Shown piece by piece: positions 8,058 through 17,962 of a DNA stretch of 64,000 nt. The stretch's first letter is position 1. Each line of letters begins with the position of its first letter. The translations under genes and the position numbers were made by a program. The stretch comes from Brevibacillus porteri. GTDB lineage: Bacteria > Bacillota > Bacilli > Brevibacillales > Brevibacillaceae. The notes beneath the pieces are model-generated. The model was not told the origin of the DNA. It saw nothing but the letters and a program-made list of their open reading frames with translations, and ran no database searches. The stretch covers positions 1 to 64,000 of the forward strand of contig NZ_PXZO01000048.1 in assembly GCF_003013475.1 (NCBI RefSeq). Reading direction: 5' to 3'.

Positions 8058-9188
8058 CTATACGGGTTGCCGCTTCGCTCCGATGACCTGCTCTGACCTC
8101 TCCGTTATGTCGGCAAGCACCGCTTCGTCTAGCTCTACACCTAACCCTGGCTGATCTGACACGACAATTTGACTTCCGTGAACCATAAGCTGGGCTACGT
8201 CCCGCGAAATGATCGCTGGTCCTGCCAATTCGTTAGAAATGATGTTCTTTTTCGCAAGCGACAAATGTGCACCAGCTGCACTGCCAATCGAAGACTCCAG
8301 CATCGAACCAATCTGACACTCCATCCCGGCCATCTCCGCCTGGTTCACCAATTTAAGAGCAGGATATATCCCTCCACTTTTCATCAATTTGATGTTTACT
8401 TTATCTGCAGCTTTCTTCGTGATGACTTCTCGCATTTCCTTCGTCCCGTGCAGTCCCTCGTCTACCATGATTGGAATCGTTGTTTGCCTGCGAATTTCCG
8501 CGAGAGCATCGAGATCATCAGCCAAGACAGGCTGCTCCATCCAATCAATGTGACAATCCTCGATCTGTTGCAAAACAAGCAAGGAGTTCGCACGGTTCTC
8601 CCAACCTTGGTTGGCGTCCACCCGCAACCCTACGCTAGGACCAACTGCCTGCCGAACAGCCCGGATTCGCTGGATATCTGTCTGAAGATCAGCTCCCACC
8701 TTTATTTTGATCGAGCCATACCCAGCTGCCACTGCTTGCCTAGCTTCAGCTGCCATGACCTCTGGCTCTAAAATACTTAACACATATGGGAAGGAAAGAG
8801 TCGTGTGATATTTTCCGCCCAAGAAATGATAAACAGGTTGGCCAGCCGCCTTTCCCATCAAATCATAGCAGGCAATATCAATGGCGGCTTTTGCTGCTGG
8901 GACTCCCCAAACAGCCTGGTTCATCTTCTCATGGATTCTCTCGATATCAAACGGATTCTCACCGATCACAACAGGCGCCAGGTTATGAACGAGCATCGTA
9001 TAGGTAGACTCCCACGTCTCTCCGGTGACATTTTGATCCGGTACCGCTTCGCCTAGTCCGACCAAGCCATTGTCTGTCTCCACTTTTACAATAATAGACG
9101 GCATATCCTCATAAGAGGCGTACGCGATAATAAATGGGCGTTTTAGCGGCAGCTTAATGGCATGAACCCATACAGACGTTATTTTCAT
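8058..9188 (-). CDS. Enolase-superfamily enzyme, probable dipeptide epimerase
   Basis: 376 residues of the muconate-lactonizing/mandelate-racemase type. The barrel carries the acid-base lysine pair 'IKIKVG' (about 160), metal ligands in 'RVDANQGW', 'DWMEQPV' and 'MVDEGLH', and the opposite lysine in 'NIKLMKSGG'. That arrangement (KxK, D-E-D, K) is the L-Ala-D/L-Glu epimerase pattern, as in YkfB of Bacillus. Its start overlaps the stop of the serine hydrolase gene by 4 bp. Together with importer and peptidase genes this points to reuse of cell-wall or mixed-chirality dipeptides. Related N-succinylamino-acid racemases cannot be excluded by eye. Confidence 0.8.
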   Translation of the reverse strand: MKITSVWVHAIKLPLKRPFIIAYASYEDMPSIIVKVETDNGLVGLGEAVPDQNVTGETWESTYTMLVHNLAPVVIGENPFDIERIHEKMNQAVWGVPAAKAAIDIACYDLMGKAAGQPVYHFLGGKYHTTLSFPYVLSILEPEVMAAEARQAVAAGYGSIKIKVGADLQTDIQRIRAVRQAVGPSVGLRVDANQGWENRANSLLVLQQIEDCHIDWMEQPVLADDLDALAEIRRQTTIPIMVDEGLHGTKEMREVITKKAADKVNIKLMKSGGIYPALKLVNQAEMAGMECQIGSMLESSIGSAAGAHLSLAKKNIISNELAGPAIISRDVAQLMVHGSQIVVSDQPGLGVELDEAVLADITERSEQVIGAKRQPV

Positions 9189-10651
9189 ACTCGACTACCC
9201 TCCGTAGCTGCTACTCGTGGAATGATTCGATAAAAAAGGGACATGGCTTTTACAGAGCCGTCTTCGCCTTTCACAAAGCCAACTGTAAACTCGCTTCCCT
9301 CCCTATCGATGATAAATTGATGCTCTCCAATTGGTCGCAATGGATAGTTCAGCTTTTTTTCACCAAACGCATCCGACGTCTTATCTATCATCATCAGGAC
9401 ACCCTCTACCACATATATGATGATATCCATTCCTTCCCCACTAACGTATCGACCGGCATACTCTCCTAATTGGGCAAGAGGGACACTGTATGTCTCGAAT
9501 TGGTACTGTGGTGTATTCAATGAACGCCCTTCTATCGCATGGAGTGCTGTCAGTGTGGCTTTTTCCACTGGGCTTCCGATCAAATTGGCCAAGGCCATAG
9601 ATGTAATACCCCGCTCCGGAACAATCGCTAAATGGGCGGCGACACCTTTGATCGCTCCACCGTGCTTGATCAAGGTCCCCCCATAGTAGTCGGGTTGAAT
9701 GGATAAGCCATATCCGTAATACCTTCCGTAGCTGTTCTGGACATGCGGATAGGTCATTTGTTTGACGCTCTCCTCGGATAAAATCCTTTCCTTGCCCACG
9801 CATCCGCCTGTACGGAAGATTTCAGCGTAGTTCAACATGTCATGTACTGTTGAATTCAAATGCCCCGATGCCGCTACGAGTAGCCCATCCTCCCAGTTTG
9901 GATCAGGGTAAATCTCAGATACGCCATTGCTCTCTTTAAAATGATAGATGGTCGTTACATCCGGTAGGTGAGGCAGATCGCTCAGAAGGAAGGTGCTGCT
10001 CTTCATATTTGCTGGTTCCAAAATGTGCTCTTTGACATACACGTCATACGACTTCCCACTCACTCTGGCTATGACCGCTCCCAATAGAGAGTAGCAATCA
10101 TTCGAATAGCTGAACAATTGTCCTGGAGAGCCCACCAGCTCATATTCCGCTAAGGCAAGAGCTTCCATCAGCTCCTCGAACGTATAGATCGGTTTCTGGT
10201 ACTCCTTTTTTAAGTACCGATGCATCGGGTTATCCTCGTCAGGCATGTCATCGAGCATGGAGTTGCGAATCGCCAGGTTATCAATCGGCAGCGGCGGTAT
10301 GCCCGTCGTGTGGGTCATAAAATGGTGGATCGTCATCTGCTCCGTTTTTTGACGATCCGGGGTACGAAACTCAGGGAGGTATTTGATCACCGGATCATGA
10401 ACAGAGAGCTTTTTCGCTTCCTGTAGCTGCATGATCGCCATACATGTAAAGGACTTCGTAACGGAGGCCAATCCCATCACGGTATCAGGAGTGATTTCGA
10501 GTTCCTTTTCTCGATCCCGGTAGCCAAGGCTTTTGCGAAACAGGCTCTGCCCATCCAGATTCACACCCATGACGAAACCCGGAACTCTCCCTGCCTTCAT
10601 TTCTTTTGCAACCAGCTCTTCCCATTCTACTAACCAGCCTTGCTGTCTCAT
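9185..10651 (-). CDS. Serine hydrolase of the class C beta-lactamase/D-aminopeptidase fold
   Basis: Start taken as ATG at 10651, with AGAGGTGG upstream (a GTG nine bases earlier is possible). About 488 residues. The S-x-x-K nucleophile motif is SVTK ('GLASVTKSFTC', about residue 66) and the Y-x-N motif is YSN ('FSYSNDCYS', about 170). An H-x-G-like 'KHGGAIKG' lies near 330. There is a C-terminal extra beta domain of about 110 residues, as in D-aminopeptidases and EstB-like esterases. There is no signal peptide, which disfavours a wall-building penicillin-binding protein and favours intracellular hydrolysis of D-peptides or esters. It sits between the binding protein and epimerase-like genes. 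Confidence 0.83.
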   Translation of the reverse strand: MRQQGWLVEWEELVAKEMKAGRVPGFVMGVNLDGQSLFRKSLGYRDREKELEITPDTVMGLASVTKSFTCMAIMQLQEAKKLSVHDPVIKYLPEFRTPDRQKTEQMTIHHFMTHTTGIPPLPIDNLAIRNSMLDDMPDEDNPMHRYLKKEYQKPIYTFEELMEALALAEYELVGSPGQLFSYSNDCYSLLGAVIARVSGKSYDVYVKEHILEPANMKSSTFLLSDLPHLPDVTTIYHFKESNGVSEIYPDPNWEDGLLVAASGHLNSTVHDMLNYAEIFRTGGCVGKERILSEESVKQMTYPHVQNSYGRYYGYGLSIQPDYYGGTLIKHGGAIKGVAAHLAIVPERGITSMALANLIGSPVEKATLTALHAIEGRSLNTPQYQFETYSVPLAQLGEYAGRYVSGEGMDIIIYVVEGVLMMIDKTSDAFGEKKLNYPLRPIGEHQFIIDREGSEFTVGFVKGEDGSVKAMSLFYRIIPRVAATEGSRV

Positions 10652-10690
10652 TTCTTCCACCTCTTTCGAATGTTGTTGTCATGCCATGCC

Positions 10691-12331
10691 CTACTCGTTC
10701 ACCCACATGTCCTGAATAATCAAGGTTGCTAATGGATTTGGCTTGACGCCCTGAATCCGGTTACTGACGACCACGAATGTTTTTGCGGAATAGAGCGGAA
10801 TCCAATAGGCCTGTTCCACGACTCTTTTTTGAATGTCTGCAAAAACCTGCTGTCGCAGTACTTGATCTGTTGTCGTTCGTCCTTTATCTAGCAGGCTATC
10901 GAGCTGTTTATCACTGAGGCGAAAGAAATTCAAGCCCCCGATCTGACTCGAATGCAGTAACAAGTGCAAAATATCTGGATCGACGCTACCATGATCCGTT
11001 GAGAACAAATCGAACTCGCCCTTCAGTGCCTGTTCAAGAGCTGTCGCTGATTCATACTTTTGGATATGCAATTCGACACCAATCTCTTTGAACATGCTTT
11101 GCACCAGCTGATGTCCGGGATTTGTATCTTCGATGAGCATCGTCAGGCTGAGCGTCTTCCCATCCTTTTCCCTTATCCCTTGCGCGTTTGGCTTCCATCC
11201 TGCCTCTTCCAGCAGTTGTCTGGCTTGATCAGCATTGTACTTGTAGCCGTACTGCTCTACTGCCGCATCGTATCCGATCATCGTAGGCGGGATCGGTCCG
11301 TAGACAGGCACCCCCTCTCCTTGCAAATCCGCTATGATCAATGCGTCTTTGTTGATCGCCAGGTTCAGTGCCTTTCTCACGCGGACATCCTGCAGGATTT
11401 CATTTTCCAGATTCATCCCAATGAAGAACTCTACAGGCTGCATTCCTTCCAACACCGTAAAATCTTTGTGATCCTTGTATTTCTTCGCGTCTTTCGGGGA
11501 CACAGTGGCAATATCAATCGTCCCACTGTCGAGAGCAGCCATCATAGTCTGATCGTCTTGAATAAATTTCAGAACGAACTTGTCAGGTCTTACAGGTCCT
11601 TGATTTTCAGCAAAAGGAGCTGCCCACTTATAATCGTCGTTTCGTACCAGTGTGATCGATTCGCCTGTTTTCCAGCTCTCGAATTTCCACGGACCTACCC
11701 CGACAGGATTGCGCCCCAGCTCATTTCCGTATTTGTTTCGTGCCTCTATGGAAATGGGTTGCTGGTAGCCGCTATATGATAAGTTAGAAAGTAACGAAGC
11801 GGAGGGCTCATCCAAATGAAAGATCAATGTGGAATCATCAGGAGCTGAAATGGATTTGATCGAAGATACGTCCGGTCCGGTAACCGGTGAGGCTGTTTTC
11901 GGTTCGAGTGCGCGTTCATAGCTTTGCTTAAAAACTTCCGCGGTGAGCGGTGTTCCATCATGGAACTTCACGCCAGGACGTATCTTGAACGTCATGGTCT
12001 TGCCGTTGTCCGAGATCGTGTACGATTCAGCCAGATGCGGCTTCAACTCAAACGTAAAGGGATCGAGGATCAGCAAGGCTCCCCCCAACAGGCCCCCAAC
12101 AAAATTTCCCGCTGACAACGACGTCTTTTGCGGGTCCAGCGTATCTGGCTCCATCTGGTAGCCCATGGTGATCGTCCCTCCCTTTTTGGGCTGGGAGCTT
12201 TTTGCTGGTTGGCTTGCTTGCTTCTGGTCTGTAGCTGGAGTGGGAGCAGAGCTGCAGCCAACTATGGAAAAAACGAGTATACATATGAGTAAAACGCTGC
12301 GTATTTGGCCTTTTGACCGTTCTGATAACAT
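10691..12331 (-). CDS. Peptide ABC transporter substrate-binding lipoprotein
   Basis: 546 residues with a lipoprotein signal (lipobox IVGC, Cys about 26) and then 'SSAPTPATDQKQ'. The SBP_bac_5 domain carries 'MEPDTLDPQKTS' and 'GTPLTAEVFKQSYERAL'. It would bind peptides or similar ligands outside the cell. It is first in a five-gene operon of peptide-processing enzymes and lies close to the Dpp-like importer, which lacks a binding protein in its own operon; this protein is its likely partner. AGGAGG at ideal spacing precedes the ATG. A CGAC-repeat motif lies upstream (12376-12394). Confidence 0.9.
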   Translation of the reverse strand: MLSERSKGQIRSVLLICILVFSIVGCSSAPTPATDQKQASQPAKSSQPKKGGTITMGYQMEPDTLDPQKTSLSAGNFVGGLLGGALLILDPFTFELKPHLAESYTISDNGKTMTFKIRPGVKFHDGTPLTAEVFKQSYERALEPKTASPVTGPDVSSIKSISAPDDSTLIFHLDEPSASLLSNLSYSGYQQPISIEARNKYGNELGRNPVGVGPWKFESWKTGESITLVRNDDYKWAAPFAENQGPVRPDKFVLKFIQDDQTMMAALDSGTIDIATVSPKDAKKYKDHKDFTVLEGMQPVEFFIGMNLENEILQDVRVRKALNLAINKDALIIADLQGEGVPVYGPIPPTMIGYDAAVEQYGYKYNADQARQLLEEAGWKPNAQGIREKDGKTLSLTMLIEDTNPGHQLVQSMFKEIGVELHIQKYESATALEQALKGEFDLFSTDHGSVDPDILHLLLHSSQIGGLNFFRLSDKQLDSLLDKGRTTTDQVLRQQVFADIQKRVVEQAYWIPLYSAKTFVVVSNRIQGVKPNPLATLIIQDMWVNE

Positions 12332-12375
12332 GTCACGACCTCCTTTTTCGAGTCATTTCCATTCGAAGCACGCTT

Positions 12376-12394
12376 TTGTCGGTATATAGTCGCT
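12376..12394 (-). promoter_or_regulatory. CGAC-repeat motif upstream of the binding-protein operon
   Basis: TTGTCGGTATATAGTCGCT on the plus strand matches 15 of 19 bases of the segment at 19851-19869 before the Dpp-like operon. On the minus strand both read as two CGAC units 12-13 bp apart around TATA. It is a candidate operator for the regulator encoded between the two operons. Confidence 0.45.
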
Positions 12395-12432
12395 AAATAG
12401 ATCGGATTGTTTCTTAGATGAGAGATGTGGGG

Positions 12433-12469
12433 GTCCCGGATTTCCATCGTAAAATGGAAAAACCGGGAC
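12433..12469 (-). other. Hairpin after the regulator gene
   Basis: GTCCCGG and CCGGGAC arms (12433-12469) extend inward through ATTTCCAT with ATGGAAAA. No T-run follows on either strand. It lies 24 bp past the regulator stop and before the binding-protein promoter. It could be a weak terminator, an RNA processing site or an attenuator. Confidence 0.5.
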
Positions 12470-12492
12470 AGGTTGATGTTACATGAGGAGAG

Positions 12493-13806
12493 TCATGAAT
12501 AATTAAGGCGATACACAGCCCGCGGGCGTCCTTGCTGATACGGCTGTTCTTCTCCGACGACCTCTACGACCTGATGCTCGATCAGTTTTTTCAAGGTTCT
12601 TTCTGAACTGCGGCGACTGATCTGGAGGTACTCGGCTAAATCGGAAGCGGTGAAGCGGTTATCGCGGCGAAGTTTGACATACTGCATGATTTTCGTGATG
12701 GTAGCGACACTTGCGCCAGTCTTCTCCGCGATCTCCAGCACTTCCTTGTTCTCGCTTTTTAATTGGAACGTCTTCGCTTCCGTATTCAACGGACCGATCA
12801 CTTCTTTTTCATCCGTCACCAAATACGCACTGCTTTCTTTTGTTTTCTGGGCATGATAGATCGCAATGCGTGCGTTCGCTTCGGCCTCTTTCGCTGTTAG
12901 GCCAAAACCAAACCCAATGGCAACCGTCACTTTGGCAAGCAGATCGACATTGCCCACTACTTGCATGATCTTCCCGTATTCAATCATTTGCTCGATGCTG
13001 CCTCTCGTGCCATAGATGATGAATTGATCCAGTCCCAATTTTTGAATGGAAGCGTCCGTCTCTTTGACAAGCTCCAGCAGCTCTTGCAACAAAATAATCG
13101 TCGCATCTTGCCATTGTGTTTCTACTGGCGGACCATCATTTTGCTGGATCGCTGCAATCCCCACAGCTATCTGCGAATTTTTGCTAATTTTCAATCGGCC
13201 GTAAGCAATCGCTTGATTGACGGCATCGCGAATATTTTTATCGGGACTAACGAGGGATGCCGAAGGGATGTTCATCTCACGTAATCGACTGTATACGTAG
13301 TCAACACCAGTCAAAGCAAAATGGCTCTTTTTCTGTTCCCAGCGCTCCTTGTGGAATTGAATAATCTCCTCCACGTCAAATCTCGTCCCGCCTTCTTCAA
13401 TAATCTCACTGTAGTCTTTTACATACCAAGGCGTAGAAGTAATGCCCAATTCTTCAGCAACCTTCTCAATATACTCCGCTTTTGGCAAATCTATCGAGAT
13501 GCGGTCCAGTCCTCCTGGAACGTTCAGCAAGGTATGAAACAACGAGAGGGAAATGGTATATTCATCGAGCGGAATGTACACCGCAGGCAGCTTCTTTTGC
13601 TCTACCTTTTCCTTGGCAAAAAAATAAGGAAGTGGGCCAGCAAAAAGCAGCACGTCGCAGTCATGGATTTGATCAAGCAACGCAGCACTCTCTTTGGGGT
13701 TCTGGTATGTATACGAGGTCAGTTGAATGTAATCGATGGATTGGGTATGCTTCAAGATCCTTGGCAAAAATTCTTCCGAAGAGATTACCGCTATCGTAAT
13801 GGTCAA
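12493..13806 (-). CDS. Transcriptional regulator of unassigned family with C-terminal winged helix
   Basis: 437 residues from a TTG start behind GAGGGAG. The N-terminal 110 residues look like an alpha/beta sensor ('DCDVLLFAGPLPYFF'). The middle (about 170-330) includes 'VTVAIGFGFGLTAKEAEANAR', reminiscent of the degenerate GGDEF-like module of CdaR/PucR regulators. The last 80 residues contain a helix-turn-helix ('FTASDLAEYLQISRRSSERTL') and a wing ending 'GRPRAVYRLN'. It is the last gene of the Dpp-like importer/peptidase operon and directly upstream of the second peptide operon, so it probably controls both. The effector is unknown. Confidence 0.7.
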   Translation of the reverse strand: MTITIAVISSEEFLPRILKHTQSIDYIQLTSYTYQNPKESAALLDQIHDCDVLLFAGPLPYFFAKEKVEQKKLPAVYIPLDEYTISLSLFHTLLNVPGGLDRISIDLPKAEYIEKVAEELGITSTPWYVKDYSEIIEEGGTRFDVEEIIQFHKERWEQKKSHFALTGVDYVYSRLREMNIPSASLVSPDKNIRDAVNQAIAYGRLKISKNSQIAVGIAAIQQNDGPPVETQWQDATIILLQELLELVKETDASIQKLGLDQFIIYGTRGSIEQMIEYGKIMQVVGNVDLLAKVTVAIGFGFGLTAKEAEANARIAIYHAQKTKESSAYLVTDEKEVIGPLNTEAKTFQLKSENKEVLEIAEKTGASVATITKIMQYVKLRRDNRFTASDLAEYLQISRRSSERTLKKLIEHQVVEVVGEEQPYQQGRPRAVYRLNYS

Positions 13807-13826
13807 TGTTCCACTCCCTCATCTCT

Positions 13827-14831
13827 CTATGATTTCCACACGTCCTTGAACACGCGAATGAAGTTTTTGCCCAAAATACGCTCAATCGCTTCATCCTTGT
13901 ACCCTCTTTTGGCAAGGGCACGCGCAAGCTCCGGAACCTTGGTATGTCCTTTTACGACATCAAAATCTTTGCGTCCTGCTTGGATAAACGCATCGGGAGA
14001 ATCGTATTTCATAAATGGCTCGATGATGTCCAGACCCAGTCCGACGTGTTCAATGCCAACCAGCTTCACGATGTGATCGACGTGGTTGATCATGTGCTCG
14101 ATATCAGCCTGGTCGTCTGTGTCCGCTACAAACAGATTGACGCCATTGATGCCGATTACGCCGTTGGTGAATGCGATCGCCCTGATTTGCTCATCCGTCA
14201 GATTGCGCATAGAGCTCGCTAATGTCCGGCAATTGGAATGAGAAGCGATGATGGGCTTTCGTGCTACCTCGATCAGATCCCAGAAGCCTTCGTCATTCAG
14301 ATGACTGACATCAATGATGATTCCCATTGCTTCTGCCTCTTCGACGACGCGGATGCCGAACTCGGTGAGCCCGCCCTTGCGCCCTTCTCGTACCGGACTA
14401 AAATGACTGCCGTCTCCAACGAAGTTCCGCCTGCTCCATACAAGGCCCATAAGGCGCACGCCCAGCTCGTAAAAAACACGGAGCATACTTAGATCATTAT
14501 ATAACGGCTCCGCGCCTTCCAGAGAGAGCACAAAACCAATTTTCCCCATTCGATTCGCGGTCTCGATGTCTTCCACACTTTTGCAAACCATGATCTTCTC
14601 AGGCGATTCATCTGCCTCCGCGTGCAACGCGCTGATTTGTTGTAGTGCTTTTCTCAAGCCCATCTCCGGCAGGAATTTGTTGTCGATATAAATCGCTGCG
14701 ACAACCGTCTGCACCCCGCCCGCCACGAAATCAGGTAAGTATTCCGATTCTATTACTTTTCGCCTGCCGTACTCGCGTTGAATAGCGACATCTAGCAAAA
14801 GGTCAAAATGCGCGTCGATTCCATGTGTCAT
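13827..14831 (-). CDS. Membrane-dipeptidase-family (M19) dipeptidase
   Basis: 334 residues. Zinc ligands are visible in 'DAHFDLL' (HxD, residues 7-9), the bridging Glu in 'LSLEGAEPL', and His in 'DVSHLND' and 'ASHSNCRTL'. The C-terminal 'LGLDIIEPF' is where the family's catalytic Asp lies. M19 enzymes cleave dipeptides and accept a D residue at the C-terminal position. There is no signal sequence, so it is cytoplasmic here. It starts 14 bp after the M29 aminopeptidase gene with AGGAGG and ends 20 bp before the regulator. It would complete breakdown of imported peptides. Confidence 0.88.
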   Translation of the reverse strand: MTHGIDAHFDLLLDVAIQREYGRRKVIESEYLPDFVAGGVQTVVAAIYIDNKFLPEMGLRKALQQISALHAEADESPEKIMVCKSVEDIETANRMGKIGFVLSLEGAEPLYNDLSMLRVFYELGVRLMGLVWSRRNFVGDGSHFSPVREGRKGGLTEFGIRVVEEAEAMGIIIDVSHLNDEGFWDLIEVARKPIIASHSNCRTLASSMRNLTDEQIRAIAFTNGVIGINGVNLFVADTDDQADIEHMINHVDHIVKLVGIEHVGLGLDIIEPFMKYDSPDAFIQAGRKDFDVVKGHTKVPELARALAKRGYKDEAIERILGKNFIRVFKDVWKS

Positions 14832-14845
14832 GTCTCATGCTCCTC

Positions 14846-15955
14846 CTACTCTTTCAAGTTTTCCGGATTAAGTGGTGCAAGCTCTGGCAAGAGAAAGCGT
14901 CCGTCTCTGCGAATCAAATGGTCATCGAACCAAATCTCACCGCCACCGTACTCTGGGCGTTGAATCATGACCATGTCCCAGTGGATGTTCGATTTGTTAC
15001 CGTTGGATGCCTCGTCATAGCATCGTCCCGGGGTAAAGTGGAAGCTGCCGTCGATTTTTTCATCGAATAAAATATCCTGCATGGGCTCCCGAATGAACGG
15101 GTGGACCCCCAAAGCAAACTCCCCAATGTACCGGGCACCTTCATCCGTATCCAAAATGTTATTCAAGCGCTCCGTGTCATTGGCTGTGGCGCTAACGATC
15201 TTCCCGTCCACAAACTCCAGCCGTACCTTTTCAAAGGTAAAGCCTTGATAAGGCGAGGGGGTGTTAAACGATATGACACCGTTCACCGAATCACGAACAG
15301 GGGCCGTAAATACTTCACCGTCTGGTATGTTATAGTGCCCCGGACACGGAATCGATGGAATTCCTTTGATTGAGAAAGTCAGCTCTGTGCCAGGTCCCGT
15401 GATTTTCACACGGTCCGTTCGCTCCATCAGCTCCTTGAGCGGCTGCATGGCTTTTGCCATTTTGGCATAATCCATTGTGCAGACATCGAAGTAAAACTGT
15501 TCGAACGCTTCTGTACTCTTATTTGCTAGCTGTGCCATGGAAGGCGTCGGATAACGGAGATAGACCCATTTCTTTTTGAGACGCACGATACTTACTTCTT
15601 TGAAAAAGGACGTAGCCAGCTTCATCTGCTCATCAGGGACATCAGACACTTCATTGATGTTCAGCCCACCCTCGATGATGATGCACGCTTGCATTTTTTC
15701 CATTCGCTCTTTGTCCATCTCTGCCTCTAAACGGAATTGCTCCTCTGTTCCCGCTAGCAATAACTGACGGCTAATCGAGGATTCACGCAGGTTCACAAAA
15801 GAATGTCCACCTGCTCGCGAAACTGCTTTGACAAGCTCCTTTATCAGAGCGGCGTCCACCTCCATCGCATCGATCAGCACGTTATCTCCCGGCTGCACAT
15901 TCGTCGAGTAATTCACCAGCACATTCGCCAGCTTCGTAAAACGTGGGTCCAACAT
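14846..15955 (-). CDS. M29-family metallo-aminopeptidase (thermophilic aminopeptidase type)
   Basis: 369 residues, the usual length for AmpS/aminopeptidase T. Motifs in order: 'FVDGKIV', 'IGEFALGVHP' with a metal-binding Glu, 'DEKIDGSFHF' and 'NKSNIHWDMV', which carry the His and Asp ligands of the co-catalytic metal pair. It removes N-terminal residues from peptides in the cytoplasm. It lies 21 bp after the importer ATPase gene and 14 bp before the dipeptidase, so imported peptides would be trimmed sequentially. Confidence 0.88.
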   Translation of the reverse strand: MLDPRFTKLANVLVNYSTNVQPGDNVLIDAMEVDAALIKELVKAVSRAGGHSFVNLRESSISRQLLLAGTEEQFRLEAEMDKERMEKMQACIIIEGGLNINEVSDVPDEQMKLATSFFKEVSIVRLKKKWVYLRYPTPSMAQLANKSTEAFEQFYFDVCTMDYAKMAKAMQPLKELMERTDRVKITGPGTELTFSIKGIPSIPCPGHYNIPDGEVFTAPVRDSVNGVISFNTPSPYQGFTFEKVRLEFVDGKIVSATANDTERLNNILDTDEGARYIGEFALGVHPFIREPMQDILFDEKIDGSFHFTPGRCYDEASNGNKSNIHWDMVMIQRPEYGGGEIWFDDHLIRRDGRFLLPELAPLNPENLKE

Positions 15956-15976
15956 CTATCTATCACTCCTGCTCCC

Positions 15977-16939
15977 TTATTTTGTATAGAGATGACACGC
16001 AACCAGTCTGCCGTCTGCTTCTGTGAATGGAGGGGTTTCTGTCTTGCACACGTCCATGCACGCCCAACAGCGCGGGTGAAACTTGCAGCCCTGCGGCGGA
16101 TTGGATGGAGACGGCAGATCCCCCGTTAAAATGATCCGTTCTTTTTTCTCGTCAGGATCAGTGATGGGAATGGCGGAGAGAAGCGTCTGAGTGTAGGGAT
16201 GCATCGGGCGCTGAAACAGCTCTTCTTTTTTCGCCAGCTCAATCACTTCTCCCAAGTACATCACCGCTACTCGATCGGCGATATGCTCGACGACACTCAA
16301 GTCATGCGAGATAAAAAGATACGTGAGCGAAAACTGCTCCTGCAAATCCTGAAGCAAATTGAGAATTTGCGATTGGATCGATACATCCAGGGCGGACACA
16401 GGCTCGTCAGCTATGATGAGCTTTGGCCTGAGCATCAAGGCGCGAGCGATCCCGATTCTTTGCCTTTGTCCTCCGGAAAACTCATGCGCGTATCGTGACA
16501 AATGACTTTTGTTCAAACCGACGATCTCCAGCGTCTCTTCGATCATGGCTGCTCGCTCGCGCTTTGGGATACCATGGGCAATCAATGGCTCTGACAAAAT
16601 GTGCTGGATCGTCAGCTTTGGATTGAGGGTATCAAATGGATTTTGAAACACCATTTGCATATCACGCCGCAGCTTTTGCATGTCTGCCTTCTGTAAGCTG
16701 CGGATATTTTGACCCTCGAACACGATCTCGCCGTCTGTCGGCTCGATCAATCGCAAAATGCATCTGCCCAGTGTTGACTTGCCACAGCCTGACTCTCCCA
16801 CGATTCCCAACGTTTCACCTGCGTTGACAGTCACGTTCACCCCATGGACGGCATGCACGTAACTCGGCTGCTGGAACCACCCTTTGCCGACTAGGAACTT
16901 CTTATTCAGGTTCTTCACTTGCAAAAGAGGCGTCTTCAT
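15977..16939 (-). CDS. Peptide ABC transporter ATP-binding protein (DppF/OppF type)
   Basis: 320 residues from ATG at 16939 ([15 protein letters not shown]), which overlaps the stop of the preceding ATPase gene as ATGA; an in-frame extension to 17077 is only shadow. Walker [10 protein letters not shown], signature [14 protein letters not shown], Walker [14 protein letters not shown]-loop [10 protein letters not shown]. The C-terminal oligopeptide-transporter extension has the Cys pattern '[14 protein letters not shown]', which may bind an iron-sulphur cluster as in DppD/F. It energises uptake by the DppB/C-like permeases. Confidence 0.92.
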   Translation of the reverse strand: MKTPLLQVKNLNKKFLVGKGWFQQPSYVHAVHGVNVTVNAGETLGIVGESGCGKSTLGRCILRLIEPTDGEIVFEGQNIRSLQKADMQKLRRDMQMVFQNPFDTLNPKLTIQHILSEPLIAHGIPKRERAAMIEETLEIVGLNKSHLSRYAHEFSGGQRQRIGIARALMLRPKLIIADEPVSALDVSIQSQILNLLQDLQEQFSLTYLFISHDLSVVEHIADRVAVMYLGEVIELAKKEELFQRPMHPYTQTLLSAIPITDPDEKKERIILTGDLPSPSNPPQGCKFHPRCWACMDVCKTETPPFTEADGRLVACHLYTK

Positions 16940-17925
16940 CCATTCACCGCCGTGCTTTCCCTGTTCTCTCGATACAGCCAACAACGGCACTCCGACTGTT
17001 GATCCACATCCAGCAACGGGGGATTTTGTTCCAAACAGACAGGCATCACCTTCTCGCATCGCGGTGCAAAACGGCATCCCTTCGGATAATGATCGGGGGC
17101 CGGCACACTTCCCGCGATACTGTGCAATCTCTTCTGGCCTTTGGCATTATGTGGCGTTGACTTGATCAAGCCCATGGTGTACGGATGCTTGGGGCTTCGG
17201 AGCAGTGTGCGAACGTCCGCCGCTTCAATGACCTGCCCGGCATACATCACCAGTACCCGGTCACATGTCTCGGCGACGACGCCCAAATCATGCGTGATCA
17301 TGATGAGCGACATGCCCAGTTCTCTTTGGATTTTTTTCATGACATCCAATATTTGCGCCTGGATTGTTACGTCTAGGGCAGTCGTCGGTTCGTCCGCTAT
17401 CAGCAGCTTTGGATGACAAGCAATCGCCATCGCGATCATCACGCGCTGTCGCATCCCCCCTGACAGACGATGCGGGTACTCATGATAGATTTCATTGGCA
17501 CGTGAAATACCCACCTGCGTCAACAGCTCGAGCACTCTTTGTCTCGATTGAACTCGGTTCATGCCCTCATGCTTTTCCAGTCCTTCACTCAATTGCTTTC
17601 CGATGGTCAGTACCGGGTTTAGCGAAGTCATCGGCTCCTGAAAGATCATAGCGATCTCTTTTCCTCTGATCTTCTGCATCTCTTTTTCGCTATAGCGCAA
17701 GAGATCGGCTCCGTTCAGTTGAATACGCCCTGCAATGCTTCCGTTTTTACTGAGCAAGCGCATCATGGATAGAGAGGCAACGCTTTTTCCACATCCTGAT
17801 TCTCCGACGATCCCGACCGATTCACCTCTTTTAACCTGTAAGCAAAGATTGTCCACCACCTTGAAAGCCCTTTCATTTCTTGAAAACGTGGTAGTCAATC
17901 CTGTCACTTCCAACACATTCGTCAC
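16936..17925 (-). CDS. Peptide ABC transporter ATP-binding protein (DppD/OppD type)
   Basis: 329 residues from GTG at 17925 (MTNVLEVTGLTTTF), chosen because AAAGGAG lies 8 bp upstream; earlier in-frame codons overlap the permease gene. Walker [10 protein letters not shown], signature SGGMRQRVMIAMAI, Walker B LLIADEPTTALD, H-loop ITHDLGVVAE. The C-terminal extension 'CRFAPRCEKVMPVC' is the DppD-type Cys cluster. It pairs with the DppF-like ATPase encoded next (4-bp overlap). Confidence 0.92.
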   Translation of the reverse strand: MTNVLEVTGLTTTFSRNERAFKVVDNLCLQVKRGESVGIVGESGCGKSVASLSMMRLLSKNGSIAGRIQLNGADLLRYSEKEMQKIRGKEIAMIFQEPMTSLNPVLTIGKQLSEGLEKHEGMNRVQSRQRVLELLTQVGISRANEIYHEYPHRLSGGMRQRVMIAMAIACHPKLLIADEPTTALDVTIQAQILDVMKKIQRELGMSLIMITHDLGVVAETCDRVLVMYAGQVIEAADVRTLLRSPKHPYTMGLIKSTPHNAKGQKRLHSIAGSVPAPDHYPKGCRFAPRCEKVMPVCLEQNPPLLDVDQQSECRCWLYRENRESTAVNG

Positions 17926-17962
17926 GTTACTCACTCCTTTTTCGGGAACGGAAGCTCGCCAA

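Noticed and set aside
11060..11779. Plus-strand frame of 239 codons opposite the binding protein
   Set aside because: Antisense shadow; the minus-strand gene has a clear signal peptide and family motifs.
13321..14076. Plus-strand frame of 251 codons opposite the regulator and dipeptidase
   Set aside because: Antisense shadow of two well-supported genes.
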